The notes: generated by a model not told the origin, from the letters alone. A stretch of DNA of 64,000 nucleotides from Thermodesulfovibrionales bacterium (GCA_030017995.1 JASEGS010000003.1:1-64000), one strand, 5' to 3'; shown: positions 28,260-37,472, counted from the first letter of the stretch. Program-made: numbers and translations.

Positions 28260-28364
28260 ATGACAACTGCTAATGAGTCGCTAAACCCTGAAGACTGGAA
28301 AAACATTGCGCGAAAGGACTGGCACAGATTTTTTGTCCTTCTGGACGATGGTGATGCCGCATGA
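28260..28364 (+). pseudogene. HEPN-domain N-terminal remnant
   Basis: A 34-codon fragment (NPEDWKNIARKDWHRFFVLLDDGDAA) matches the first helix pair of HEPN proteins. It stops at TGA, and the following codons (KAYPANIYAGFWKK) resemble a decayed next helix up to a TAG. This looks like the residue of a HEPN-type toxin gene. Confidence 0.6.
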
Positions 28365-28428
28365 AAGGCATATCCGGCAAATATCTATGCAGGATTTTGG
28401 AAAAAATAGGCTCTAAAAAAATAAACTA

Positions 28429-29670
28429 ATGAATCAACAAGCCCAACTATTACATACATCTATCGTAAATGAAGTATTTGGAAAAGACTTGCTATTGCTT
28501 AGCTCAGTTAATGAACTTTTTGAGCTTGAACTTGCTTTGATAGAATCTCGTTCTTTGCCTCGACAAGAATTATTATCACGTTCTGCTTTTTTTAAATCTG
28601 TCGACGGCAACTTAACAAACCACTATAAAATATGCCGACCATTTGACGGTCATATTTCCGAGGATAGGTCTGCACAAACTCAAGCATATTTTCAAGAAGG
28701 GAAATATGCAACTGGTTACGCAACTCATGGACTCTTTCCATATCGCGGAAAGTTCCATCCACAGCTTATCAAAGGTCTGCTCAATATCCTTGAGATTAAA
28801 CGAGGAGATATTGTTCTTGACCCGATGTGTGGAAGCGGAACACTAAATGTTGAAGCTTCTTTATTAGGAATTGATTCTATCGGCATGGACGTTAGCCCGT
28901 TTTGCCGACTACTGGCGAAAGTAAAATGTGAAAGTTTATCCTTAACACCTGAATATGTTGAAGCGATGTCAAATAATCCAGACAAATGGTTTAATTATTT
29001 TTCAAGTGGTAATGTGTACGATAAACTAAGAAAAATTAGGGAATCTGAGAAGCTTAAAATTTATGAATTAGCTTTATTAGCTTATCTTGATGCAATGGGC
29101 TATGCCAGAAGAGTTACTAGGGCAGGACACAAAGAACTATTTGACAAAGTTTTGAATCGTTATCAAGCAACCGTTCTTCAAACAATTACAAATTCAGTTA
29201 TAAAATCATCTCAACTTGGAACTGCAAATATTTTGGAGGGCGATGCACGCTGTCTGCCGCTTGATGATTCAAGCATTGATTGTATTATCACTTCTCCACC
29301 GTATTCCTTCGCTATTGATTACGCAGAAAATGACGCCCCTCAACTTGCATTTCTTGGCTATAACGTAGATGAACTTCGCACTAAGATGATAGGTCTTGCC
29401 GGCAGAACTAAACAACAAAAACTACAGCGTTATTTTGATGATATGAAAACAGTTGCTCAAGAAATTGTCAGGGTGTTAAAATCTCGAAAGTTTGCTATTA
29501 TAATCATAGGTTCAAACACAAATCAGACGGGAGAAATTCGTTTAGAACAAACAATTATAGACCATTTTGATAGTTTTAATGCATCGCTTGTTAAAAGCAT
29601 TCTTAAGCCTATTAAAGGCATGAGAAATACTATGAAAGATGAATATATCTTAATTTTTCAAAAAAATTGA
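28429..29670 (+). CDS. DNA methyltransferase (N4/N6 amino type, SPPY motif)
   Basis: This 413-residue protein has the AdoMet motif LDPMCGSGTLNVEASLLG and the catalytic motif TSPPYSFAIDY, a variant typical of amino-methyltransferases. A long N-terminal region before the AdoMet motif may contain target recognition. It overlaps the next gene (TGATG). It forms the first modification gene of a restriction-modification operon with codon use more A/T-rich than the neighbours. Confidence 0.88.
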   Translation: MNQQAQLLHTSIVNEVFGKDLLLLSSVNELFELELALIESRSLPRQELLSRSAFFKSVDGNLTNHYKICRPFDGHISEDRSAQTQAYFQEGKYATGYATHGLFPYRGKFHPQLIKGLLNILEIKRGDIVLDPMCGSGTLNVEASLLGIDSIGMDVSPFCRLLAKVKCESLSLTPEYVEAMSNNPDKWFNYFSSGNVYDKLRKIRESEKLKIYELALLAYLDAMGYARRVTRAGHKELFDKVLNRYQATVLQTITNSVIKSSQLGTANILEGDARCLPLDDSSIDCIITSPPYSFAIDYAENDAPQLAFLGYNVDELRTKMIGLAGRTKQQKLQRYFDDMKTVAQEIVRVLKSRKFAIIIIGSNTNQTGEIRLEQTIIDHFDSFNASLVKSILKPIKGMRNTMKDEYILIFQKN

Positions 29671-30644
29671 TGAGAACCAACGAAGATAAATTTACTACCG
29701 TTATACAAAAGAACACTTTCTATTTTTTCAGTCCCGATTTTGAGCAACGCTATGAAGTTCAAAATCTGAATGCCCTTAACAACCTCTTACAACTTGTTCA
29801 GACTAAAGTTCAGCAAGAAGGCGTTAAAAATGAGATTTTTGAAGAATTACTGTTACATCCTAATGGATTAAAAGCGCTTTTAACGCTCAATGGGTTTTCA
29901 AATGAGAGTCTAAAAAGATTAACTACATTTCTCAGAATTATTGATGATGAAGTTTTAGATGCATTGACATTTAAATCTAACTGGCTCAAACCCGAAAATC
30001 GTGAGGAAATCAAAGAATGGTCTGATGCTACAATTGAAAAACTCGTTAGAGATAATCAATATTTTCGCAAAGGACTGGTCAACCTATTCTTTGAAGGAGC
30101 GTCTAATCCTCTTTTAGGACGTGTGCTTCCGCCATTTGAACTCCGAAAGTTGAGCATTGATAAACTCAGCTTTCGTCCTGAACCAATGATTGACACTCTC
30201 GTTCGCTATAAGGAAAAAGGTTCGTATTCCGGTTTAAAAGAAAACAACCCAGAAACAGTAATTGAGAATATTCTGAATAATCTCGGCCTAAAGTATACAA
30301 GTGGTGATTTACAAAGCTTAGTCGGCGTCGTTGATGATAAAAAAAGAACAATGGATTTCATTATTCCTGATCAAGCCAGTCCAAAAATTATTGCTGAGAG
30401 TTCTTTTTTGGTAACTACCTCCTCTGGTCAAGGTGATAAGTCAAAAACAGAGATATCAATTCGCGCTTTGATTTCTGAGCATTATCCTCAAGCTAAGTTT
30501 ATCGGCTTTGTTGATGGCATTGGCTGGTATGCAAGACAAAATGACCTTAAGCGTATGGTTTCCGCATATGATGATGTGTTTACGTTCCATCCTGATGAAC
30601 TCCAACGGTTCAATCAAATGCTTGTGGAGATATTTGGACTATGA
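29670..30644 (+). CDS. Probable restriction endonuclease of the R-M operon
   Basis: The protein is about 324 residues, with start ATG 29670 overlapping the methyltransferase stop. It is embedded between two methyltransferase genes, and its last bases overlap the second (ATGA). The region DFIIPDQASPKIIAESS, followed by KSKTEISIRALI, is a plausible PD-(D/E)XK-type nuclease centre, though I cannot assign its family. The identity as endonuclease is largely contextual. Confidence 0.7.
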   Translation: MRTNEDKFTTVIQKNTFYFFSPDFEQRYEVQNLNALNNLLQLVQTKVQQEGVKNEIFEELLLHPNGLKALLTLNGFSNESLKRLTTFLRIIDDEVLDALTFKSNWLKPENREEIKEWSDATIEKLVRDNQYFRKGLVNLFFEGASNPLLGRVLPPFELRKLSIDKLSFRPEPMIDTLVRYKEKGSYSGLKENNPETVIENILNNLGLKYTSGDLQSLVGVVDDKKRTMDFIIPDQASPKIIAESSFLVTTSSGQGDKSKTEISIRALISEHYPQAKFIGFVDGIGWYARQNDLKRMVSAYDDVFTFHPDELQRFNQMLVEIFGL

Positions 30645-31645
30645 AGCTCAATGTTATTCTTCATGGCGATTGCATAGAAATCCTGCGCACAATGCCTGAT
30701 AATAGCGTGGATGTGACTTTCGCTGACCCGCCATTTAACCTTAATAAGAAATATAACAGTTACAGTGACCGCAGGAGCTTGGATACTTATTTGCTGTGGT
30801 GCAAACAGTGGCTTACTGAAATGGTTCGTATCACAAAGCCAACCGGCAGTATTTTTGTCCATAATATTCCAAAGTGGCTTACATATTACGCATCATTTCT
30901 TAACGAGATTGCAGACTTTAAACATTGGATTTCATGGGATGCTATGAGTACCCCGCTTGGGAAAACTTTGATGCCTACACATTATGGCATTTTATTTTAT
31001 GCAAAAGACAAAAAGTTAAATAAATTTTACGAAGTTCGCCATCCGCATAAACGTTGCAGAAAGTGCAATGTTCTTTTAAAGGATTATGGAGGCAAGAAAG
31101 CAGGGTTGCATCCTTTTGGTCCCTTAGTATCTGATGTTTGGACAGATTTACACAGAATCAAACATGCTAAGAATAGAGATGCGCACCCGTGTCAGCTACC
31201 CGAAACAATTCTTGAACGTTTGATTCTAATGACGACTGATGAAGGCGATATCATTCTTGACCCTTTTAATGGAACAGGGACAACTGTAATCGCCGCAAAA
31301 CGACTTGGCAGGAAATACATTGGAATTGAACTTGATAAACAATATGTGACTATTGCTGAAGAAAAGCTTAGAAATGTTCGACCGGATTCTCATATTGATA
31401 GTGTTTGGGTTAGTAAATATCTTAATGGAATAGCTACCATTCGAGATAAAGACTGGGATGTTCTTCAATCGCATTTTCACATACCCCATCCAATTCCTCT
31501 GCTTGAATATAGAAACATTGTTTATAAAAATGGGACGATTAATAAACATACACATACTATGGACGAAACAGAGGACATTCTTGTGTTTTCATTTGATGAT
31601 GTAACTGCTTGCCATAAAATATCTGCTGAATCTCTAAAAAATTAA
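30641..31645 (+). CDS. DNA methyltransferase (DPPF motif)
   Basis: This 334-residue protein has the catalytic motif ADPPFNLNKKYNSY at the N-terminus and the AdoMet motif DPFNGTGTTVIAAKRLGRKYIGIELD at the C-terminal half (beta-class order). CRKCNVLLKDYG looks like an inserted partial zinc ribbon. Two methyltransferases with one nuclease suggest an asymmetric recognition sequence, one enzyme per strand. Confidence 0.88.
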   Translation: MKLNVILHGDCIEILRTMPDNSVDVTFADPPFNLNKKYNSYSDRRSLDTYLLWCKQWLTEMVRITKPTGSIFVHNIPKWLTYYASFLNEIADFKHWISWDAMSTPLGKTLMPTHYGILFYAKDKKLNKFYEVRHPHKRCRKCNVLLKDYGGKKAGLHPFGPLVSDVWTDLHRIKHAKNRDAHPCQLPETILERLILMTTDEGDIILDPFNGTGTTVIAAKRLGRKYIGIELDKQYVTIAEEKLRNVRPDSHIDSVWVSKYLNGIATIRDKDWDVLQSHFHIPHPIPLLEYRNIVYKNGTINKHTHTMDETEDILVFSFDDVTACHKISAESLKN

Positions 31646-31768
31646 AACAAGGAGCGCAACGGCACATAACGAAACCTTTACACAACTACCATAAATTGGG
31701 GCGGTAAGAGATATAGATAAAGATAGACAAATAAGAATTGATAAGACTATAGGGAGGCATCAGCATTC

Positions 31769-32758
31769 ATGAAGAATAAGATTATCATCGGCACGCGGGG
31801 CAGCAAGCTCGCGCTCTGGCAGGCCGAATGGATAAAGTCGGAGCTTCAGAAATTGAACCCCGGACTTGAGATTGAGCTTAATAAGATCAAGACTACAGGC
31901 GACAAGATTTTAGATGTGCCGCTCGCGAAGGTAGGCGGCAAAGGGCTTTTTGTAAAGGAAATTGAAGAGGCGCTTCTCAAGGGCGCGGCAGATATAGCGG
32001 TGCACAGCATGAAGGATGTGCCCACTGAATTCCCCGACGGCCTGTATCTGCCTGTGATCACAAAAAGAGAAGATCCTCGCGATGCCTTTCTCGCCCCGGT
32101 TCACGGTTCACGGTTCGCGGTTCGCGGTTTTAAAGACCTACCTCACGGCGCGACAATAGGCACAAGCAGTCTCAGGCGCTCGTGCCAGTTGTTAAGCATA
32201 AGGCCTGATCTAAAGATCGAGCAGCTTAGAGGCAACCTCGATACGCGGATTAGAAAATTAGATGAAGGTCAGTTTGATGCGATAATCCTCGCTGCGGCAG
32301 GAGTGAAAAGGCTCGGCTGGGCCGAAAGGATCACAGAAATCCTCGAACCTGAGATAAGCCTTCCGGCCATAGGTCAGGGAGCTGTCGGCATCGAATGCAG
32401 GATCAATGATGAATTCATAAACAAGCTAATCACGCCTTTGAATCATCCTGAAACCTCGGTATGCGTGAGGGCCGAAAGGGCATTTCTCAAAAAACTCGAA
32501 GGAGGATGTCAGGTTCCCATCGCAGCGCATGCGAGAATAGTTCAGAAGTCAGAAGAAAAACTACTGATTATGGATGGATTAGTTGGAAGCATATCAGGTG
32601 ATAAAATTATAAAAGGGCATATAGAGAGGAAAATCGAAAACGTGGAATCTCTCGGCATCGAACTCGCCGAAGACTTGCTTTCAAAAGGCGCGAAAGAGAT
32701 ACTCGATGAAGTCTACGGCAGGTGCGCTCCTCAGATCAGCGGAGACATCGCAAGTTGA
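31769..32758 (+). CDS. hemC: Porphobilinogen deaminase (hydroxymethylbilane synthase)
   Basis: This 329-residue protein has GTRGSKLALWQAEW, HSMKDVPTEFPDG, GTSSLRRSCQLL and the dipyrromethane-cofactor Cys in LEGGCQVPIAAHA. Residues PVHGSRFAVRGF between AFLA and KDLPHGATIG are encoded by five heptamers and exceed the usual loop length. A GGGAGG Shine-Dalgarno precedes it. It is separated from hemA by the defence island. Confidence 0.95.
   Translation: MKNKIIIGTRGSKLALWQAEWIKSELQKLNPGLEIELNKIKTTGDKILDVPLAKVGGKGLFVKEIEEALLKGAADIAVHSMKDVPTEFPDGLYLPVITKREDPRDAFLAPVHGSRFAVRGFKDLPHGATIGTSSLRRSCQLLSIRPDLKIEQLRGNLDTRIRKLDEGQFDAIILAAAGVKRLGWAERITEILEPEISLPAIGQGAVGIECRINDEFINKLITPLNHPETSVCVRAERAFLKKLEGGCQVPIAAHARIVQKSEEKLLIMDGLVGSISGDKIIKGHIERKIENVESLGIELAEDLLSKGAKEILDEVYGRCAPQISGDIAS
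32097..32131 (+). repeat. Heptamer array (CGGTTCR x5) inside hemC
   Basis: Five successive 7-nt units encode an in-frame extension in a surface loop of HemC. A shorter two-unit TCAGAAG array lies near 32545-32558 in the same gene. Confidence 0.9.
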
Positions 32759-32780
32759 GAACCTATAACAAAATGACCTT

Positions 32781-32919
32781 TATAGCTGGCAGGGCACAGT
32801 ATTGGAGCGGTTTCAGCAGCTCGAAGTTTCGCCGTGATGGCGAAACCGAGCTGGTGCCTCGGAGACGGACATGGATATTCGTCGAGAATGAGCGGAAATA
32901 CTGTGCACTGTCAGCTATA
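32781..32919 (+). repeat. Repeat family C, copy C1
   Basis: The ends are inverted (TATAGCTGGCAGGGCACAGT and its partner ACTGTGCACTGTCAGCTATA). It contains GAGCGG, CCTCGGAGA and GAATGAGCGGAAATACTGTG as in the copies at 39698 and 46659. It ends 8 bases before the cobA-hemD ATG, so the ribosome-binding region is supplied by the element. Confidence 0.8.
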
Positions 32920-32927
32920 TCTGAGTT

Positions 32928-34454
32928 ATGAAAAAAGGCAAGGTCTATCTTATAGGAGCGGGGCCCGGCGACATCGGGTTATTTACGATAAAAGGCATGC
33001 GCTGTCTTCAAAAGGCAGAGGCAGTGGTATATGACTTTCACCTTAACGCGCAAATCTTGAATTACATTCATCACGACGCTGAATTTATTTACGCAGGCAA
33101 GCGCGGCGGCCACCACGCAATGACTCAGGACGAGATAAATCAGGCCCTTATAGATAAGGCAAAAGAAGGCAAGATAGTTTGCAGGCTCAAGGGCGGTGAT
33201 CCCTTTGTATTCGGAAGGGGCGGAGAAGAGGCAGAGGCGCTTGTCGAAAATGCAATTGAGTTCGAGATCATTCCTGGTGTCAGCTCTTCCATTGCAGCGC
33301 CTGCTTATGCAGGAATCCCGCTTACACACAGAAAATACTCATCATCATTTGCAGTGATCACAGGGAATGAAGACATTACAAAGCCAGAAAGCTCTATTGA
33401 CTGGTCAAAATTCGCATCAGGCGGATTTGATACTCTCGTTTTCTTGATGGGTGTAAAAAACATAGGGAACATCACCTCAAAGCTAATGGAGCACGGAAAA
33501 TCTCCTGACACCCCGACAGCGGTTGTTAGATGGGGCACAAGGCCTGACCAGAAGACTATCGTCGGCACGCTCAAAGACATAGCAGGTCTTGTAAAAGAAG
33601 AGAGTATAAGACCCCCTGCCGTTATGATCATTGGAGATGTAGTTACATTAAGAGACACCCTGAAATGGTATGAGAACAAGCCGCTCTTCGGCCAGCGGAT
33701 ACTCATTACGCGGGAATATGCTCAGGATTACGAGCCCCTCGAAGACCTCGGAGCGGAGATATTTGAATTCCCTACAATAAAAATAGCGCCTCCAGAAGAC
33801 TACAACGAGCTCGATGAGGCGATAGAACGGATAGAAAAATACGACTGGATAATATTCACAAGCTCAAACGGATTTAAATATTTCATTCAACGACTCATAG
33901 ACTTGAATAAAGACATCAGAGACCTGAAGGGCGTCAGGATATGCGCCATAGGCGCAAAGACAGCGGAGGCGATTAAAAAATACGGGCTCAAGGTTGACCT
34001 CGTCCCCGAGGAGTTCAATGCCGAAGGATTGATAAAGGCCTTCAGCACTCAGCCTTCGGCCCTCAGTCTTAAAGGATTGGAAATCTTATTACCTCGTGCT
34101 GAGGTTGCAAGGGAAGTATTTCCGCAGAAGGCAAGAGAGCTTGGAGGAGAGATAGATGCGCCTGTCGCGTACCGCGCTATAAAACCGGAAAAACACGGCA
34201 AGAGATTAAAGAGATTTCTTAAAGAAGGCAGGATTACCATAGCGACCTTTACCAGCGCAGCAACTTTCAATAATTTCGTGGATATCATGGGCAAAGACGC
34301 CAATGCAGTGCTTAAAGATGTAGCCATAGCAGTCATCGGCCCTGTTACTGCAAAGGCAATAGAAAAGGCAGGACTTAAAGTCTCTATCATGCCCAAAGAA
34401 GCGACCATCAAGGCGATGGTGGATGAGATTATAAAGTGGGCAACTAAATCATAG
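32928..34454 (+). CDS. cobA-hemD: Fused uroporphyrinogen-III methyltransferase / uroporphyrinogen-III synthase
   Basis: This 508-residue fusion has, at residues 1-245, a SUMT domain (GAGPGDIGLFTIKGMRCLQKAEAVVYD, RLKGGDPFVFGRGGEEAE, GIPLTHR). Residues of about 255-508 form a HemD domain (ILITREYAQDYEPLEDLGAEIFEFP, FTSSNGFKYFI, FTSAATFNNFV). It makes uroporphyrinogen III and methylates it toward siroheme and cobalamin. The HemD linker STQPSALSL is a heptamer insertion. No clear Shine-Dalgarno precedes the ATG. Confidence 0.94.
   Translation: MKKGKVYLIGAGPGDIGLFTIKGMRCLQKAEAVVYDFHLNAQILNYIHHDAEFIYAGKRGGHHAMTQDEINQALIDKAKEGKIVCRLKGGDPFVFGRGGEEAEALVENAIEFEIIPGVSSSIAAPAYAGIPLTHRKYSSSFAVITGNEDITKPESSIDWSKFASGGFDTLVFLMGVKNIGNITSKLMEHGKSPDTPTAVVRWGTRPDQKTIVGTLKDIAGLVKEESIRPPAVMIIGDVVTLRDTLKWYENKPLFGQRILITREYAQDYEPLEDLGAEIFEFPTIKIAPPEDYNELDEAIERIEKYDWIIFTSSNGFKYFIQRLIDLNKDIRDLKGVRICAIGAKTAEAIKKYGLKVDLVPEEFNAEGLIKAFSTQPSALSLKGLEILLPRAEVAREVFPQKARELGGEIDAPVAYRAIKPEKHGKRLKRFLKEGRITIATFTSAATFNNFVDIMGKDANAVLKDVAIAVIGPVTAKAIEKAGLKVSIMPKEATIKAMVDEIIKWATKS
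34042..34069 (+). repeat. Heptamer array (TCAGNNN x4) inside hemD
   Basis: Four 7-nt units beginning TCAG or TCGG encode the loop between AEGLIKA and GLEILLPRAEVARE of the HemD domain. Confidence 0.75.
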
Positions 34455-34534
34455 TCGTCCTTCATTCTTAGCCTGTCAAGCAGTATCATTCAGTGCGTCA
34501 GCCTCTTATAGAACATCAATTTTTGGACACAATA

Positions 34535-34550
34535 TAGTCATAGGGTATTG
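34535..34550 (-). promoter_or_regulatory. Candidate NarL-type regulator site upstream of the kinase
   Basis: On the minus strand it reads CAATACCCTATGACTA. A closely similar motif lies at 36656-36684, upstream of the DUF4388-like gene. Shared occurrence next to a LuxR/NarL-type regulator suggests autoregulation; this is inference. Confidence 0.4.
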
Positions 34551-34623
34551 AAAAAAAAATAAACTAAACTTAAACCCAAAATGGCATATAATAGTATAAT
34601 AGACCCGGCATTCGAGGGATAAA

Positions 34624-35952
34624 ATGGATAAAACCTTTTTAAAAACTGTTCCCCAAACTCAGGATAAAATTAACTGGCTTCGCGTCGAAAGGGTCAGAAT
34701 GATTTATGAATGCATTCCCGTTGACATTGCAGGCACATTGCTAATATGTCTATCGGCAAGCATTGTCCTCTGGGATGTCATCTCTCATTGGATTATCATT
34801 GTCTGGTTTTTGGCAACAGTGTTTATTGAGTTTATTTTTTATCTTATGGGGAGGGTAGTTAAGAAAGACGGTTTTTCTCAAAACAAAGCCCGTGTATGGG
34901 AAAATATGTTCGCCTTAATTCTTTTTTTTCAGGGATTGATTTCAGAAGGTTCTCTCGCTCTCTTTCTTTTTCCTGAAACCTCCGTGCCCCATCAAGCGTT
35001 CATAGCGTGCTTAGTAGGAGGAGTTATGGCTGGCGCCATCTCATTTTACACAGTCAGCATGAAAATCGTTTTTGCTGCCATTATTTCCATGATGCCCCTT
35101 TTAATAGCTCGTTTCTTTATAGAGGGGTCAAAGATTCAGGTAGTTCTTGGTGTTACTCTTTTAATATATGTATGGATCATGTATTTATTTGCAAAACGGA
35201 CGAACCTTGTAACACTGAATTTTTTATCTTCCTATTATGATCTTTCAATGTCCAAAGAGACTCTGGAAGATGAAGTAAATAAGGCTACTGCTTCACTCAG
35301 GGAATCACTGGAGGAGGAAAAGAGACTAAAAAAAGAAAAGGAGATGATGATAAAGGATCTCCATGACGGAGTTGGAGGGGTTATGACAAATATCAATCTT
35401 ATTGCTGAAGTAGCACAAAGATCGCCATCCACTCATACCATGCAGCGCCATCTATCAGAAATATCCCACTTTGCAAAGGAAGGCATCTCTGATATAAGAA
35501 ACTTTATGCAGAGTCTTGATAATCATGACATATCATTGCAATCCTTTTATGCTGAATTAAGGGAAATAGGAAACTCCATGTTAGAGCCGCATAACATGGA
35601 ATTTAATATAGAATCTCTGATCGCTAAATCATATGCGTCTCATATCCTGACAAGCAGTCTTTTCTATCTGAACATTCTTAGAATTTACAAAGAGGTTCTC
35701 ATGAATATCATAAAACATGCAAAGGCAACAAATGTGACAGCGATATTTGAAGTTAGAGATGAGAAAATGACTATCTCTGTGAAAGACAATGGCATTGGGT
35801 TTACAATGGATATGCGTAATGGCAGCGGCTTGAACAACATAAAATCGAGGACAAAAGAGATGGGCGGAGAACTTAGGATAACCTCTGATATGGGCTTATG
35901 CGTAACATTTGAAATCCCACTGTCAAAGACATCTCCTATACATCAGATTTAG
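34624..35952 (+). CDS. NarL-type membrane sensor histidine kinase
   Basis: This 442-residue protein has about six membrane helices in residues 38-195 (no extracytoplasmic domain). A coiled-coil follows, then a HisKA_3 domain with LHDGVGGVMTNINLI (phospho-His) and an HATPase (VLMNIIKHAKA, VKDNGIGF, GSGLNNIKSR). The signal is probably sensed within the membrane. The partner LuxR-type regulator starts 55 bases downstream. Confidence 0.9.
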   Translation: MDKTFLKTVPQTQDKINWLRVERVRMIYECIPVDIAGTLLICLSASIVLWDVISHWIIIVWFLATVFIEFIFYLMGRVVKKDGFSQNKARVWENMFALILFFQGLISEGSLALFLFPETSVPHQAFIACLVGGVMAGAISFYTVSMKIVFAAIISMMPLLIARFFIEGSKIQVVLGVTLLIYVWIMYLFAKRTNLVTLNFLSSYYDLSMSKETLEDEVNKATASLRESLEEEKRLKKEKEMMIKDLHDGVGGVMTNINLIAEVAQRSPSTHTMQRHLSEISHFAKEGISDIRNFMQSLDNHDISLQSFYAELREIGNSMLEPHNMEFNIESLIAKSYASHILTSSLFYLNILRIYKEVLMNIIKHAKATNVTAIFEVRDEKMTISVKDNGIGFTMDMRNGSGLNNIKSRTKEMGGELRITSDMGLCVTFEIPLSKTSPIHQI

Positions 35953-36007
35953 AGCTTGTTTGCATCTAAATTCAGCAATAGAGAGGGTATATTTAGGAGT
36001 TTAAATT

Positions 36008-36631
36008 ATGCGTATAGTTATTGTTGAAGATCATCCTGCTACAATCGAAAACCTCAAACTCCTACTGGGCGGCGAGCAAGATATTACTGTTGCGGGGGCA
36101 TTTGCATCAGCAGAGGAAGCCATTGGTGAAATAGGCAGTCTAAAGCCGGATCTGCTCCTTGTAGACCTTGGGCTGCCTGGCATGTGCGGTGTTGGATTTA
36201 TAAAAGCAATAAAAAGTAAATTCCCAGAGATTGAGATTATGGTACTTACCATATTGGAGGACAAGGATATAGTCTTTCAGGCAATAAAGAACTGCGCATC
36301 AGGATACATCCTTAAGGGGAGTTCTCCGAGAGAACTTGTAGAGGCTATTCATAACATCCATAACGGAGGCGCGCCCATGAGCCCAAAAATAGCCAGAAAG
36401 ATAATTATGGGGATGCGGAACAACCCCAAAGATGAACAATACATTTTGAGCGCAAGGGAAAAAGAAGTCTTAAGGCACAGAGAAGGAGGCTTCAGTTATA
36501 AGGAAATCTCGAACAAACTTAACATAAGCCCTCACACTGTGCATACCCACATTAAAAACATATACGAAAAACTCCATGCGAAAGATGGAAAAGAAGCCCT
36601 CATCTTAGCGCGAAAAAAAGGCATCATCTGA
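36008..36631 (+). CDS. NarL/FixJ-family response regulator
   Basis: This 207-residue protein has a receiver with phospho-Asp in LLLVDLGLPGM and a C-terminal LuxR HTH (LSAREKEVLRHREGGFSYKEISNKL, SPHTVHTHIKNIYEKL). It pairs with the kinase immediately upstream. Likely targets are the genes downstream (DUF4388-like protein, Cache sensor, hemerythrin). Confidence 0.93.
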   Translation: MRIVIVEDHPATIENLKLLLGGEQDITVAGAFASAEEAIGEIGSLKPDLLLVDLGLPGMCGVGFIKAIKSKFPEIEIMVLTILEDKDIVFQAIKNCASGYILKGSSPRELVEAIHNIHNGGAPMSPKIARKIIMGMRNNPKDEQYILSAREKEVLRHREGGFSYKEISNKLNISPHTVHTHIKNIYEKLHAKDGKEALILARKKGII

Positions 36632-36655
36632 TCAGCCTCCCCAGTCGCCCCCTTT

Positions 36656-36684
36656 CAATACCCTAAAAATACCCCTATGAAGTA
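36656..36684 (+). promoter_or_regulatory. Candidate NarL-type operator before the DUF4388-like gene
   Basis: It contains TACCCT and TACCCCTATGAAGTA, the latter fitting the NarL heptamer TACYYMT with an imperfect inverted partner. Downstream, 36725-36770 holds an imperfect hairpin (ATTGTTATTGC with GCAATAATAACAAT). The rest of the 200-base gap shows nothing else. Confidence 0.4.
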
Positions 36685-36833
36685 ATTGTGTTCTTTTCGT
36701 TATGTTTATATACTAATCATAGATATTGTTATTGCCACTCACCCTACGGATGCTCGCAATAATAACAATAATAATATGTTGATGCAGTTATCGCTGAATT
36801 TAGGTTTAAATAACTAATCGTGAGGAGAATGAG

Positions 36834-37382
36834 ATGAAAAGTCTGTTTGAGATATTATCTCCTTTTTGTGTGGAAGGAAAAACAGGGCAGTTTTCAATTG
36901 CCGTCAAAAATGAAAACCATCTTGTAAAATTCTTTCTCTCCAATGGTGAAATACACCATATTAGATATGGAAATCATCAAAATGAGCAATGCCTTTCTAT
37001 GCTGGATGATCTCCATTTATCAACATATTCCTTTATTGATATGGCAAGCAATGGCAGCATCAGGCCAATAGAAAAAAGCACTCCAGACATACTGCAATAC
37101 CTGCGGCTTATCAAGTGTAATGATATGAAATCTTTTGATGAATCTTTCGGTGAATCTTCCGGCATCAAAAATGAAATTATTGATAAATTATGCATCGCTT
37201 TCATCAGGCAGATTGGGCCTGTAGGTAATATGCTGTTCAAAAAAATGAAAGAGCAGCACATCAGGTCTTCCCCTCCAACAAGGATGGAGCTTGAAGCCTT
37301 AATAGCCGGTTTAAGCGAGAAAATAGACGAACAAAAGTATCAAACCAATTTCGTTAAAGAAGCAAGAAGCATACTTGAGTAA
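36834..37382 (+). CDS. DUF4388-like regulatory protein
   Basis: This 182-residue soluble protein has, at residues 1-70, a DUF4388/PatA-N-like fold (LSPFCVEGKTGQFSIAVKNENHLVKFFLSNGEIHHIRYG). The C-terminal helical domain (AFIRQIGPVGNMLFKKMKE) resembles the module often fused behind such domains in chemosensory or gliding regulators. No catalytic residues are seen. A GAGGAG Shine-Dalgarno precedes it. It is probably an adaptor in the sensory cluster with the Cache-HAMP and hemerythrin genes. Confidence 0.65.
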   Translation: MKSLFEILSPFCVEGKTGQFSIAVKNENHLVKFFLSNGEIHHIRYGNHQNEQCLSMLDDLHLSTYSFIDMASNGSIRPIEKSTPDILQYLRLIKCNDMKSFDESFGESSGIKNEIIDKLCIAFIRQIGPVGNMLFKKMKEQHIRSSPPTRMELEALIAGLSEKIDEQKYQTNFVKEARSILE

Positions 37383-37472
37383 TGTTAAAAGTTTTATAAG
37401 AATTGACAAATAAACAATTTAAAGCACTTTTGGTTTAAAACATTCGAACTGTCGTTGTTTAAGGAGAAAGCT

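Noticed and set aside
28362-28400. TGA after GDAA in the HEPN fragment as a recoding site
   Set aside because: Only 14 weakly similar codons follow before a TAG; this looks like decay.
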